From: Leishmania martiniquensis
Taxonomy: Eukaryota; Euglenozoa; Kinetoplastea; Trypanosomatida; Trypanosomatidae
Length of the DNA stretch: 64,000 nt
Reading direction: 5' to 3'
Assembly (NCBI RefSeq): GCF_017916325.1
Contig: NC_090161.1
Location: forward strand, 520,501 to 584,500
Shown: in pieces, positions 48,201 through 56,897 of the stretch
How the letters are laid out: every line of letters begins with the position of its first letter
How positions within the stretch are numbered: the first letter of the stretch is position 1
Notes under the pieces: generated by a model
Seen by the model: the letters and a program-made list of their open reading frames with translations, nothing else
Told to the model about the DNA's origin: nothing
Database searches by the model: none
Program-made: the position numbers and the translations under genes

Positions 48201-50873
48201 TTCGCAGCCGTGCAGCGATACGCGAGTGACGTGGTGTGGCCGGCAGCAAGCGGCATGAGGGAAGCTGGTGGCACCGGCATAACACTGGAGATGGTCCAAA
48301 ACAGCGACTGTGCAATAGTTCCTCCATCCCAAGGCGATCAGCCCATGCTTCGTGGCAGCCGCCGGGGCAGTGGCCGTGACCGCGCCCAACGAGGCGGAGA
48401 GACGAAGCGGCAGTCGCCCTCGCCCGCAAACAACGCCACCAGCCCCTCAAGCACGTGGACGCTCGAGCTCGACGCTGCCGATGACGCGTCCGTGTTTCGC
48501 TGCCCTACCTTCTCGATCTCTGTATCCTTTGGCGATGCCGTGGCGGGCGCGACTGAGAGATCCGCTGACCGTCATACACGTCTGCGAGACACCGGCGCCC
48601 TGACTGACGCTTTTCTCGACCACGTATGGGAACTACTGAAGGGCTTCAGCGCGGTAACAACTGCCGCGCCTACGACGCAGGTCGCCGTCACGCACTGCCG
48701 ACTTTTCGACGGTCAAGGCACGCATCGCGACACGTCGGCCACCCTGGCGCTCCTGTATCACGCGGCCGAGACGTACACACTTCCCGACTCCACACGCCGT
48801 GAGCTGGTGCGCCGCGTGCTGCTGCCGCCGTTGTGGAAAGTGCTGATGGGGTACTGGGCTGACATGAAAGCGCACTACGCCGACGTGGCCGTGGCAGAGG
48901 TGACGGGGCGTCCCGCGCTGCGCATCACCGACCTGCTCTTCCGCCGTGTTGTGCTGGACGAGTCGCAGAAATGCGGCACCGCAAGTCTCTTCCACCTCCT
49001 GAGCGGCGAGCGCCGCTGGGCCGTGACGGGCACCCCGCTCAACCACAACAAGACGGAGTCGCTCGGGCTTGCGTTGCGCTTTCTCGGGATGCACAGCGCG
49101 GCACGACTGCTTAGTCGGCCTCCACTCCGCCACGCATACCTGGCCCACACCTATCTAAGCACACACAATGTGTCGGCGTACTACACGGCTGGCCGCTTTC
49201 TAACTCATGCGGTGAATCGGGGTCGGCGCTCCCTGTGGGCTCGTCGTCACGTCGATGCCCTTCCGGTATCGGTGGAGGACGAGGTCTCGTTTTGCGTGTG
49301 TAGCCGGTGCATGCAACGCGACCTCTTCGGTATCTCGGGAGCGAGTGCACCGAACATCCCCTCTGAGTGCCGAGTGTGGGCGCCTCCGCGCGACCTCCAG
49401 CCCGGTTTGCCGTGCCTGCCAAGCAGCATATTTGAGATGCTTGCCCTCACAATGGTGCGTCATGAGCGCAATCAGGAAGTGAGCCGTGAACTTCAGCTGG
49501 TCCCTGTGCACTACCAGACTCACTCCGCGGCCCTCACCGCGGACGAGATGCACCTATACGACCGCGTCGCGCTCGTTATTATGAGTGTTGCTGCTCGCCT
49601 GCATCGCCAAGGTGTGTTGTCGTCACGCATGGGGTACGTCATGCAGTGGGTGCAGGAGCTGTGTCGGCTTTGCCTGCACCCGTCACGAGTGGGCAACGAT
49701 GAACTGCTACGTGGAGACGTTGAGGCACATATGTTTCGAGGCATCCGGCTCATGAGCGACGAGGGCGTCTGTGATGCCGATCTTACCGAGGTGTTGGCGG
49801 CTTCCTTCGTCGCGGCAACGCCGCAAGAGGCGTTGGAGTGGGCCACGTCGGTGGCAGCAGCGCTCAAGCCTGGCCCCCTCAGCAACACAGGTGTACCAGA
49901 GGAAACGGCAACGATGCTGGCGGAGCTTGCGCAGGTGCCGCCGCTGCTGCCGCAGTGCGGTGTCTGCATGGACAACATGGTGGCGCCGACCCTCTTGAAG
50001 TGTTTCCATATGTTCTGCAAGGAGTGCGTGCTTGGCGTCATCGACGCGAGCCGCAGTGCCGTGGGCAACGTAAACGCCAGGTGCCCTTTCTGCCGCGACC
50101 GCAAGTCGCTACTGGAGGAAAAACGCGTCGTGACGGTCGACGCAACGGCACCAGCGGAAGCGGCTGCGGTGGCAAACCTTGTTGCCGACGGCAGCACAGC
50201 GGCAACTGCCCGTGCAGGTGGCGAGGAAGTGGACGCCGTCCTGGCGCGCATCGGCGACGGCAGCCGCGTGCGTATTTTTGTGGAGGTCGTGGAGGAGATC
50301 TGGCGCACGCAGCCGGATGACGGTGTGCTGGTTTTCTCCAAGTACCCCGCGTTTCTGCAACTGGCGCACGATGCCGTGGCAGCGCTGGGCTACGCCCCAC
50401 ACATGGTGTGCGGCACTTCATCGATGGCGCAGCGGCAGCGTGCGATGCGTGCGATGCAGCCAGCCAGTGGTGGCTCGGCCTTGTCGCAGCGTCGTATTCT
50501 ATTTGTCACGTCACGCAGCGCAAACGCCGGCCTCAACTTGACCTTTGCTAACCATGTCGTCTTCCTTGAGCCCAACCTCAACCCCGCCATAGAGCAGCAG
50601 GCCATCGGCCGCGTGCACCGCTTTGGCCAGCGGAAGCAGGTCGTCGTGCACCACATCTTTGCACCCCACACCATCGAGGAGGTCATCTACCGACGGTCTG
50701 TCCGGCTGCGCGAGCATGCGGCGCAGGAGCCGCAAAGCCCAGCTTCAGCGGCAACACCCGGCACTGACACAAACGATTCTGATGCGCTGCAGAGGCGCAC
50801 GCAATTCGGCCGCATCGCGCCAGCAGAGGTATTGCTGCTGCTCGAGTATCCTGTCCCGCCTCCGACGGCGTAG
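45285..50873 (+). CDS. SNF2-family ATPase with embedded RING finger (RAD5/SHPRH-like)
   Basis: 1862 aa. Likely a nuclear DNA translocase and ubiquitin ligase acting in DNA damage tolerance or chromatin. Basic NLS-like clusters lie in the N-terminus (GRKRSRS; RKPRRAARQ). The N-terminal 750 residues are unassigned, with scattered CxxC pairs. Helicase lobe 1: Walker A DDVGLGKT (784-791), TTLIVVPLSIAAQW (motif Ia), TTYETLS, a long insert of about 150 residues, DESQK (1225-1229, motif II) and VTGTPLNHN (motif III). Complete C3HC4 RING: C1558, C1561, C1573, H1575, C1578, C1581, C1600, C1603. Lobe 2: VLVFSKYPAFL, FVTSRSANAGLNLTFANHVV and motif VI Q1771-QAIGRVHRFGQ with R1776 and R1779. A RING between the lobes defines the RAD5/SHPRH/HLTF group; no HIRAN domain was seen. 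SHPRH is favoured over HLTF by size. Confidence 0.92.
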   Translation: MRPTHARIGTPEATAGEVAGRKRSRSTTVIEEAELSSSCPPPRSLSTPTLSVSTPPPPAPIDVDEAAPEVPVERKPRRAARQTTLTGEALSTVPEPLRASTKQSRARSVAGGPKEGVFSGELSPAAGSARTLRKRAAPSLPLEDPAAVPLLEEALLGHLRSALARNCMLATGRTVELVARPHANSMAGASDALVETAEAHETSAPADNDVDRTGIGIISAKSLELNTSGASDVVIRAVFPCVHYFIISECARVARVVREEGGKGYGDDPATRAAELLGFLLSMLDKQDTFAALLVMACPSCRVAGVSYSAFSYLTQFMALSQRASAEEIHLMDQQSLIERLGLLDGCRSATGHPLDVMSCCPFGEAHVALYLVVRTSSGERLNSRLTGLRWQHVPFELLCFPAIAKAAKAFEASMDRYTADRTRNLIRHQHTAADGRWAPSTSKQPKPPQFSVAERELIKPKVGCLTWAEELLQTILPETATQPWHRTSEELQSRIRRCYAYTCADVNRGGYFAATLEPASALWFSPSSMGPFTSTAGVVHAGLLFAQMRVCQHVAEAVGHGGRCSCQSRHDASAAAVLFVEAHVPFMAALRRCRDESYLLVDNGAATLSRTVAAAADVDAVEEKATAPGAAATDECREAASSYAAGSFARLQVTLELTGSMNAAQVVDYVARVTAESAETLPAAHVPRQYIQAELKRHQLENVQRMWNKECRGYREHVSVPLYHVTAGAFPTARQVGVMYYCAATNEAIVVRSSGSSVAASRTWKTDAWSGAGGRIRGGLLCDDVGLGKTLSMLTLCAYDRAMREARSSEEEGDAFMDETALAAPKFWQVSAKSAARRNCVLGFSPEVLRWAFGNFRSGIVPHPTAPMRLPRTTLIVVPLSIAAQWIEEIRNFYPAASYILFYGAKRAQYTAGDMQRADFVITTYETLSTHLRQEACGIHFWLARAADAADDALCAKAASHGWPNVMPSGLFAAVQRYASDVVWPAASGMREAGGTGITLEMVQNSDCAIVPPSQGDQPMLRGSRRGSGRDRAQRGGETKRQSPSPANNATSPSSTWTLELDAADDASVFRCPTFSISVSFGDAVAGATERSADRHTRLRDTGALTDAFLDHVWELLKGFSAVTTAAPTTQVAVTHCRLFDGQGTHRDTSATLALLYHAAETYTLPDSTRRELVRRVLLPPLWKVLMGYWADMKAHYADVAVAEVTGRPALRITDLLFRRVVLDESQKCGTASLFHLLSGERRWAVTGTPLNHNKTESLGLALRFLGMHSAARLLSRPPLRHAYLAHTYLSTHNVSAYYTAGRFLTHAVNRGRRSLWARRHVDALPVSVEDEVSFCVCSRCMQRDLFGISGASAPNIPSECRVWAPPRDLQPGLPCLPSSIFEMLALTMVRHERNQEVSRELQLVPVHYQTHSAALTADEMHLYDRVALVIMSVAARLHRQGVLSSRMGYVMQWVQELCRLCLHPSRVGNDELLRGDVEAHMFRGIRLMSDEGVCDADLTEVLAASFVAATPQEALEWATSVAAALKPGPLSNTGVPEETATMLAELAQVPPLLPQCGVCMDNMVAPTLLKCFHMFCKECVLGVIDASRSAVGNVNARCPFCRDRKSLLEEKRVVTVDATAPAEAAAVANLVADGSTAATARAGGEEVDAVLARIGDGSRVRIFVEVVEEIWRTQPDDGVLVFSKYPAFLQLAHDAVAALGYAPHMVCGTSSMAQRQRAMRAMQPASGGSALSQRRILFVTSRSANAGLNLTFANHVVFLEPNLNPAIEQQAIGRVHRFGQRKQVVVHHIFAPHTIEEVIYRRSVRLREHAAQEPQSPASAATPGTDTNDSDALQRRTQFGRIAPAEVLLLLEYPVPPPTA

Positions 50874-52709
50874 TCGGCGGAGTGTGCGCCTTGTGTTTTT
50901 TGGTTCCGTCTTGTATGTCTATGCTCCCCATACTTCGCCTCGGAACTCAGCCAAATCGAGCCCTACCAGACCTCTCACCTCGAGGAGCTCACTGTTCACT
51001 ACCTGGCCACTGGCATGTTGCCCAAAGCTCAGATTTCGCTGTGGTCTTCGCTGCTCGACACCGCCCTCTTCGTAGCGCATCGGGCGCCATCCCTTCCCTT
51101 TCGTCTGGCCCCCGCATCCGCTGTCAACTCTGCCATTCCGCTTTTGTCTCCTCTGTCGGCACGGGTCGCGTCCGCTTACACCCACGCACACACGTGCGCA
51201 GAAAGAGGAATGCGCGGTCACCGAAGTCACCAGCCTCGGTGTTGCACCCTTCTCAAAAATATGGGCTCGCGCGCTTCCCAAATGCCCCCCAGCGAGGGCA
51301 CTGATCCAGCCGGTGCGCCAGCGAGCACCGCTCCCGTACTCTGCTGCTCAGCGGTGTCTGATGTCGCAAGCAAGCGCAATGAGCAAGCTGAGCGTACATG
51401 CCTTAGGAGATCGACGCAGCACAATAGTCATCGCGCCGGCGAAGCAAACTCCCTCCCGTGCGCGCCTACCACCGAGCGCGCGCAGCAGCACAGGAACAAA
51501 TACTTGAGCCATGCACGCGAGCATCACCTCACTCGACACAAAGCCCCAAAGGACCGCCAAAGCAGCCGCACCCTGGCGGCAGGGCAGCGGCCAGTCCGAA
51601 ACGACACCCTCAAAGCTTCGACAACTGCGCGCACGGTGGCGCACCAGCGGGTTCATCGCCGCAGCGCCAGCCATGAGAGCACCCCGCTGGCCCACGAACG
51701 AAGACCACAGCCAAGGACGAGAAAGCAGCGTCCCCGCCAGTGCTGGACCGACACCCCCTACACGGGAAAGGACGATGTCTCCACTCGGCGTGCCTCCGCT
51801 GGCTTCCTTCCACTTCTCACCACCAGCGCCCCGCACCCCTCGCATGGCTACGGCGACGGGTAGGGGTTTGCCGCTGTTTGGCCGGCCAGCGCCCCGCGGC
51901 AGGGGTTTCCGCTGGCGGCGCCACTGGGCTTCCGGGGAGGAAAGCCGCGGCCGCCACCCTTTTGCCCACCCGCGCCGGGGCCCCGCCACCCTGAAGGCCC
52001 CTCTCCCTCGCGCCCCACCCCACCCGCCGCCACCCCGCCTGGCGGCCGGCGCAAACCCACGCCACGCCAAAAGAGACGCCCGAGAGGAGCCTGAGCGCCG
52101 CCAAACCCAACAATGAGACGGACCCGGCCGCAGCAACCGCGCCAATAGCCCTTTGCGACTATTGCCCCCCCCCGCCGCATACCCCAGCATAAAACCGGGT
52201 AGCCACTAGCGGAACATCGTGCGATCCGCCCTGCCACCCAGAAGCTTTTCCAATGCTCTGCTGCTGCTCGGTGGAAAGCTCCAGTTCAAGGAATTCACCT
52301 CTCACGTACTCCTTTCCTTTCGATTGGAGAGCCCGCCCCCGTTTGTGCAGCTGCAGACACTAGCCCAGTTTCGCCAAAGCGAATACCTTCACTTTAGCGA
52401 CTGTCACCTTCGCTATTCTCAAAACTGCGATTCTCTAACCATCCTGCATACCCCTTAGGCTACCACCAGTATGCTCCCGCTCTCCAGTGCAAGGATACGC
52501 TCCTACCGTGACTTTGAGAGAGCACAGCAACGAGCAACGCTCTCCTGCTTGCGACACTTGCTCTTATTAAGAAATGCCGCTAGTAACGGTTGCGTCCTGA
52601 TGATCGACCGTTTTGTCAGTAACCCTCTTTGCAGCCACACTTTGCTTTGCTCGTAAGTTTACAGCAGTTTTCTGCTCTTCTTTTTATCATTACGCAGGCT
52701 TCCGGTATG

Positions 52710-53180
52710 CGTGGGGCACCTCAGCGTGCGGTATCCCAGGGGCCGTTACCCCTACTCCCTGGGAGAGCCAGGCAACCGCTATCCCTGCCAGCTCCTCAGC
52801 ACTTCCGGTGGTGGCAGGGCCATGTGCATGCGGCGCGGGGAGGCCAGAGCGACCCATCCGCTACGGGAGTGTCGGCGGCCAGGTCCTGGGTGGCGTTGCG
52901 TAGGTGCAGCCTGCAACGATGCGCACATGGGCACCGTCCACGCAATAAGCAAAGTGCCAAGGCGGCTCGAACGTACCCCATCCGGTCCTCGCTGCCCACC
53001 GGTGTGAGGAGCCGGAGGCGACCTGCGAGGCGGATGGGGGCAGTGTTTGGGGGTCAGGGGCCGTGCTCAGGCGACTGAGCCGCCATTACTGTGGCGCGCG
53101 GCTGTCACTGCTGCGCACCACGCGATGGGCCCGGTGACGACTGAGTGCTGAAGTCAGCTCATGGTGTACAGTAGTGTGGC
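52710..53180 (+). mobile_element. SIDER2-like retroposon, copy A
   Basis: The first 427 bp (52710-53136) match 57662-58088 with one mismatch found by eye (A at about 52868, G in copy B). Copy A continues with AAGTCAGCTCATGGTGTACAG, a tail also recognisable in the decayed element at 27.6 kb, so A looks 3'-complete. It sits in the presumed 3' UTR of the SNF2 gene. Size, lack of coding capacity and 3' UTR placement fit the SIDER2 class; membership was not confirmed by search. Confidence 0.7.
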
Positions 53181-54780
53181 CAAATAAAGCTCTTCTATTC
53201 AACTCTCCTTTTTCGGCTTTCAGATCCGATGGATCGGATAGCTTTATTTCACTTGAGCTCCACGTCGCTTGCGACGGGGCTCTACTATGCGCGAAGCTGT
53301 TTTTTTTTGTTCTTTTTTTTTCGTCAACCACGCACTGGGGTGCTGCTCATTTTTTCTCAGCCACCGCTGAGGCAGCTCTGTGTAGCTGGGCGGGTCTTTG
53401 ATAGCATTTTTGTATGTTTTGTTGACGGCATTTTAATGCTTTTGGTCTCTTCGAGATTCTCAGAAAACGGGCCTGGGCTGCTCTGAAGGCATTGATGCCA
53501 TGAAGAATCTCAGGAAAACCGGAGTCGCTGAAACTAAGCGAATGTCATAAGCTATGGCAAAATGGCACGCTTTTCGACGCAGCGCTCATTGGCGTTCTGT
53601 GCTTTCCGAGAACCACTCGATCGATAAAGCTATCTTCCTCTTTCTTCTGAGTCTCTGATGCGTTAGTTTCGAGTCCTTCCGCATAACTTTTGACAAAAAT
53701 CACCTAATTGGTCTCTATCCTTTCCTTGCGTGAGACAGTGCGACTTGGACTTGCCATTTCTTTGCTTCGATGGCTGCCAATTTTTTATAATATGCCTGTG
53801 ACCTTAAAGACTGACATTGTATCCCACTCATGTCAAAAGAAAGAATAGTCGCCGCACTTCGGCATGTGAGCCAGTCGCCTGTTACTTATTTTATCAGACT
53901 ATCTTGGACTTTACGATTTGCAAAAAATCGTTTCTACCTGTTTGCAACCCTGCAAAGAATCCCTAGTCCTTTAAAAGCTATGGCATTGTCCTCACCCTCT
54001 AGCCCGTCGCCCCCCTGTCTTGAATTTTATTTTCGAGAATTACAAACGGCTGAGCGTAGCAATACACGTGGGACTGTTGGTCATAGTTTTTTTTCTCGCT
54101 TGCTCTAAATACAAGGTGAAGGCGGGAAGCGCATTCGCCCTCAAACTTGTTACCTTGGCTTTCGTGGTCTTGGAGAGAATTTATATTACCGCATTTTTTT
54201 CGCGCATCCGGCCAGCGTGGAATTCAAGCAGGCCTACCGGATCCCTCGACCCCTGCAGCAGGCCCTTTCTGTGATGAAACATAGCTGAAATTCACTACAC
54301 AACAGCCTTGTCGTCACTTTTTAGTAAACGCACTAAAAAAGCGCTTTCTGTGAGTGTGGTGAACTTTTTCCGTACTTTTTGGGGGGAAGCGCAGCGCCCA
54401 AAAGGGCGTGCACGCACAGGGGCAGTGTACTGTATCATGATTCGATCGACTTTTTCTGACTTCAAGCACCGCCATTTGCTCAATTACACAAAACCCGCCC
54501 GTCTATATCGAGTATCCAAGCGCCTGGTCTCAGCTTCATTGAGTAATGATGGAGATTAATAGTTGGAAGGGAAAATGCCTATTTATTGGCCGCTTGCTTC
54601 TTCCAACCAGGAGGACAGCCGCTGTAAAATTTTCTCCACGATTCATCAAAACCTTTGTGCGGAAATGACGCTGCCTGTTTCTTTCGTACTTAGTTAGCTT
54701 CCTCCACGCCGCCTTGGATGGTGCTGGGCTTTCTGGACTGTCATCTCCCCTATTCCTCCACGCAGATCTGCTTTTTTTTT
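53180..54780. other. AT-rich non-coding tract
   Basis: Visibly lower GC than the rest of the window and almost without CA/TG/CT microsatellites. It contains T-runs (53290-53330), a near-direct repeat (GATTCTCAGAAAACGG at about 53452, GAATCTCAGGAAAACCGG at about 53505) and a short hydrophobic open frame without ATG at 54020-54274. No gene called. Confidence 0.55.
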
Positions 54781-54826
54781 CCTCTGCAATAGTCAATCCG
54801 CATACCTCACTCTAAACCACCCTTTC

Positions 54827-54828
54827 AG
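54827..54828 (+). promoter_or_regulatory. Predicted spliced-leader acceptor AG for the M3 peptidase gene
   Basis: CCACCCTTTCAG ends at 54828, downstream of a T-run at about 54770-54780. The first ATG is 54840, only 11 nt away. An alternative AG is at 54792-54793; both give the same start codon. Confidence 0.6.
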
Positions 54829-54839
54829 TCGTCTTCAAA

Positions 54840-56897
54840 ATGGCCTGTACTCCACTTTTTGCGAATATTTCGGCAGTTGAAAAATGTGCCGCTCTGTTCC
54901 CGAAGACGGTGACGGCATGCGAGGAATTGGTCAAGGATGCCAAACGTCGTGCTGAGCAGTCGTTGAGCAAGATCTACGGCGTCGCTGCCACCGATCGCAC
55001 CTTTTGCAACACTGCCAAGCCCATGGACATCGCTGCAGCAGAGCTGGATGTATCTACCAGCCTGCTCTCCGTCATCGCAAGCGTGTCGCCGAGCAAAGAG
55101 GTGCGCGACGAGGCAACTAAGCGTATTGTGGAGCTCGAGAGCTTTACCATCGACAATTTCGAGTCGAACCGCCGGCTGTACTCTGCACTGAAAGATGTGT
55201 GTGCCGCACCGGCGTATGAGGCGGAGTACACGAGTGGGAAGGCGCCGCGAGAGTACACGTTCTGGATGGAAGAGCAGCTTGCTGACTACCGCCGCAAGGG
55301 TATGGAGCTGCCAGAGGCGGAGTTCCAGAAGGTCGTGCAGCTGCAGAAGGAGCTCGCGTCACTATGCACAGAGTTTCAGCACAACATTAGCGAGGACAAG
55401 ACGGAGGTTCACTTTGCCGCGGACGCGCTGAAGGGCGTGCCAGAAAGCGCCCTGTCGGCACTGCAACGCACGGGGGATGATAAGTATATGCTGAAGATGG
55501 ACTACCCGACTTACTTTGCCATCATGAAAAACTGCGAGGTAGCATCAACGCGCCAGACAATGGCGCGTGCCTTCACAAACCGAGCGTTCCCCGTGAACGA
55601 TAAGTTGCTGAAGGAGATCATCGAAAAGCGCCACCAGCTGGCGGTTATCCTCGGCTACCCATCCTTTGCGCACCTGTACATATCGGACAAGATGGCGAAG
55701 ACGCCCGAGACCGCGCAGACCTTCGTGGATGGCTTGATCCCGAAGGTGCAGAAGAAGTGGGCGGAAGAGGCGAGTCTGCTTAAGAAGCACCTGCATCCCA
55801 GCTGCTCGCTCTCGCCGGCGGGTGACATCGAAGTGTATGACATCCCCTTCATGATCAATCAGATCAAGAAAAAGCTGCTGAACGTCAGCGAAACAGAAAT
55901 CCAGGAATACTTCCCGATGGACGCGACGGTGAAAGCACTCTTTGATATCTACCAATCATTCTTCGACGTGACGTTTCTGCAGGTTGACAACGGGTCGGAG
56001 CTGTGGCACAACGATGCAAAGACGCTGGTGGTCAACGACAACAAGAACGGCAACGTACTGGGCTACATCATCCTTGATCTGTTCCCTCGTGAAGGCAAGT
56101 ACTCGCACGCGTGCTGTCACTCGGTCGTGCCACCTATTCAGCTCACAGAAGGCGAAAATGAGTTTTCCCCGGCACTCGCCGTTGTCATTGCAAACTTTCC
56201 GGCAGCCACAACTGAGCGTCCGGCTCTGTTCCTGCACGACGACGTCGAAACCTTCTTCCACGAGTTTGGTCACGCCATTCACTCTCTGATGGGGAGGACG
56301 CGTATGGCGACCTTTGCAGGCACGCGTGTGAAGCGTGACTTCGTGGAGCTGCCGTCCCAAATGCTTGAGGAGTGGCTCTGGGAGCCGGAGATTCTGGAGA
56401 AAATCACGAGTCATTACAAGACCAAGGAGGTGCTTCCACGTACGCTGATTGACGCCAAGGTGGCATCGAAGAACGCGTTTAGTGGACGGGACACGCTGCG
56501 CCAGCTGCAGTTTGCGACTTATTCGCTTCAAATTTTCGGACTGCCGTTCTCGACGCAGTCGCGCGATGACCTCAACACCACGCAGCTCTTCTTCGATATA
56601 GAGCCACGCGTGATGCCTGGGGTGAGCTATGACCATAGCACGCACTTCGAGTGCGCATTTGGTCACTTGACGGGCTACGGCGCCGGCTACTACGGATACA
56701 TGTGGTCGAAGGTGTTTGCCTTAGACCTATTCGAGTATATTCGCTCGCACAACGGCCTACTTGATCCGAAGATGGGCCACCGCTACGTGGACTGCATCAT
56801 CGGTGTCGGTGGCAGCCAGGATCCGAACGACATGCTGGCCAAGTTCCTCGGTCGCCAGCCCAACAACGAGGCATTTCTGCGGAACATTGATGTGTAA
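54840..56897 (+). CDS. M3-family zinc oligopeptidase, thimet oligopeptidase-like
   Basis: 685 aa, the usual size for thimet oligopeptidase/neurolysin. Cleaves short peptides (family knowledge), probably in the cytosol: no signal peptide and no peroxisomal signal at the C-terminus (NIDV). Zinc site H474-E475-F-G-H478 and third ligand E503 in RDFVELPSQMLEEW; the H-to-E spacing of 29 equals that of mammalian thimet oligopeptidase. The substrate-site loop region near the C-terminus includes YDHSTHFECAFGHLTGYGAGYYGYMWSK (about 598-625), with the Gly/Tyr-rich segment typical of the family. The FVELPSQ signature separates it from bacterial-type dipeptidyl carboxypeptidase. It is flanked on both sides by nearly identical SIDER2-like repeats. 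Confidence 0.94.
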   Translation: MACTPLFANISAVEKCAALFPKTVTACEELVKDAKRRAEQSLSKIYGVAATDRTFCNTAKPMDIAAAELDVSTSLLSVIASVSPSKEVRDEATKRIVELESFTIDNFESNRRLYSALKDVCAAPAYEAEYTSGKAPREYTFWMEEQLADYRRKGMELPEAEFQKVVQLQKELASLCTEFQHNISEDKTEVHFAADALKGVPESALSALQRTGDDKYMLKMDYPTYFAIMKNCEVASTRQTMARAFTNRAFPVNDKLLKEIIEKRHQLAVILGYPSFAHLYISDKMAKTPETAQTFVDGLIPKVQKKWAEEASLLKKHLHPSCSLSPAGDIEVYDIPFMINQIKKKLLNVSETEIQEYFPMDATVKALFDIYQSFFDVTFLQVDNGSELWHNDAKTLVVNDNKNGNVLGYIILDLFPREGKYSHACCHSVVPPIQLTEGENEFSPALAVVIANFPAATTERPALFLHDDVETFFHEFGHAIHSLMGRTRMATFAGTRVKRDFVELPSQMLEEWLWEPEILEKITSHYKTKEVLPRTLIDAKVASKNAFSGRDTLRQLQFATYSLQIFGLPFSTQSRDDLNTTQLFFDIEPRVMPGVSYDHSTHFECAFGHLTGYGAGYYGYMWSKVFALDLFEYIRSHNGLLDPKMGHRYVDCIIGVGGSQDPNDMLAKFLGRQPNNEAFLRNIDV

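Larger units (their letters stand above)
50874..54839. other. 4-kb atypical intergenic region
   Basis: Four blocks. 50874-51300: ordinary 3' UTR. 51300-52200: C/G-rich block almost free of microsatellites. 52200-53180: SIDER2-like retroposon (from 52710) and its approach. 53180-54780: AT-rich tract unlike any other gap here. A T/C tract (54768-54782) then leads to acceptor AGs at 54792-54793 and 54827-54828. I see no gene that I can support. Confidence 0.6.

Noticed and set aside
51015..51863. Plus-strand open frame of 282 codons with ATG
   Set aside because: Overlaps the opposing open frame, Ser/Arg/His-rich with no conserved-looking segment, and no strong acceptor in front. Kept only as a finding about the block.
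51348..52190. Minus-strand open frame of 280 codons
   Set aside because: It would be the only gene on the minus strand inside a one-directional cluster. Composition is Gly/Arg/Ala/Trp-biased as expected from C-rich DNA read backwards, with no domain.
54020..54274. Hydrophobic 84-codon frame in the AT-rich tract, vaguely amastin-like at its end
   Set aside because: No ATG, short, and the resemblance is too weak to name.
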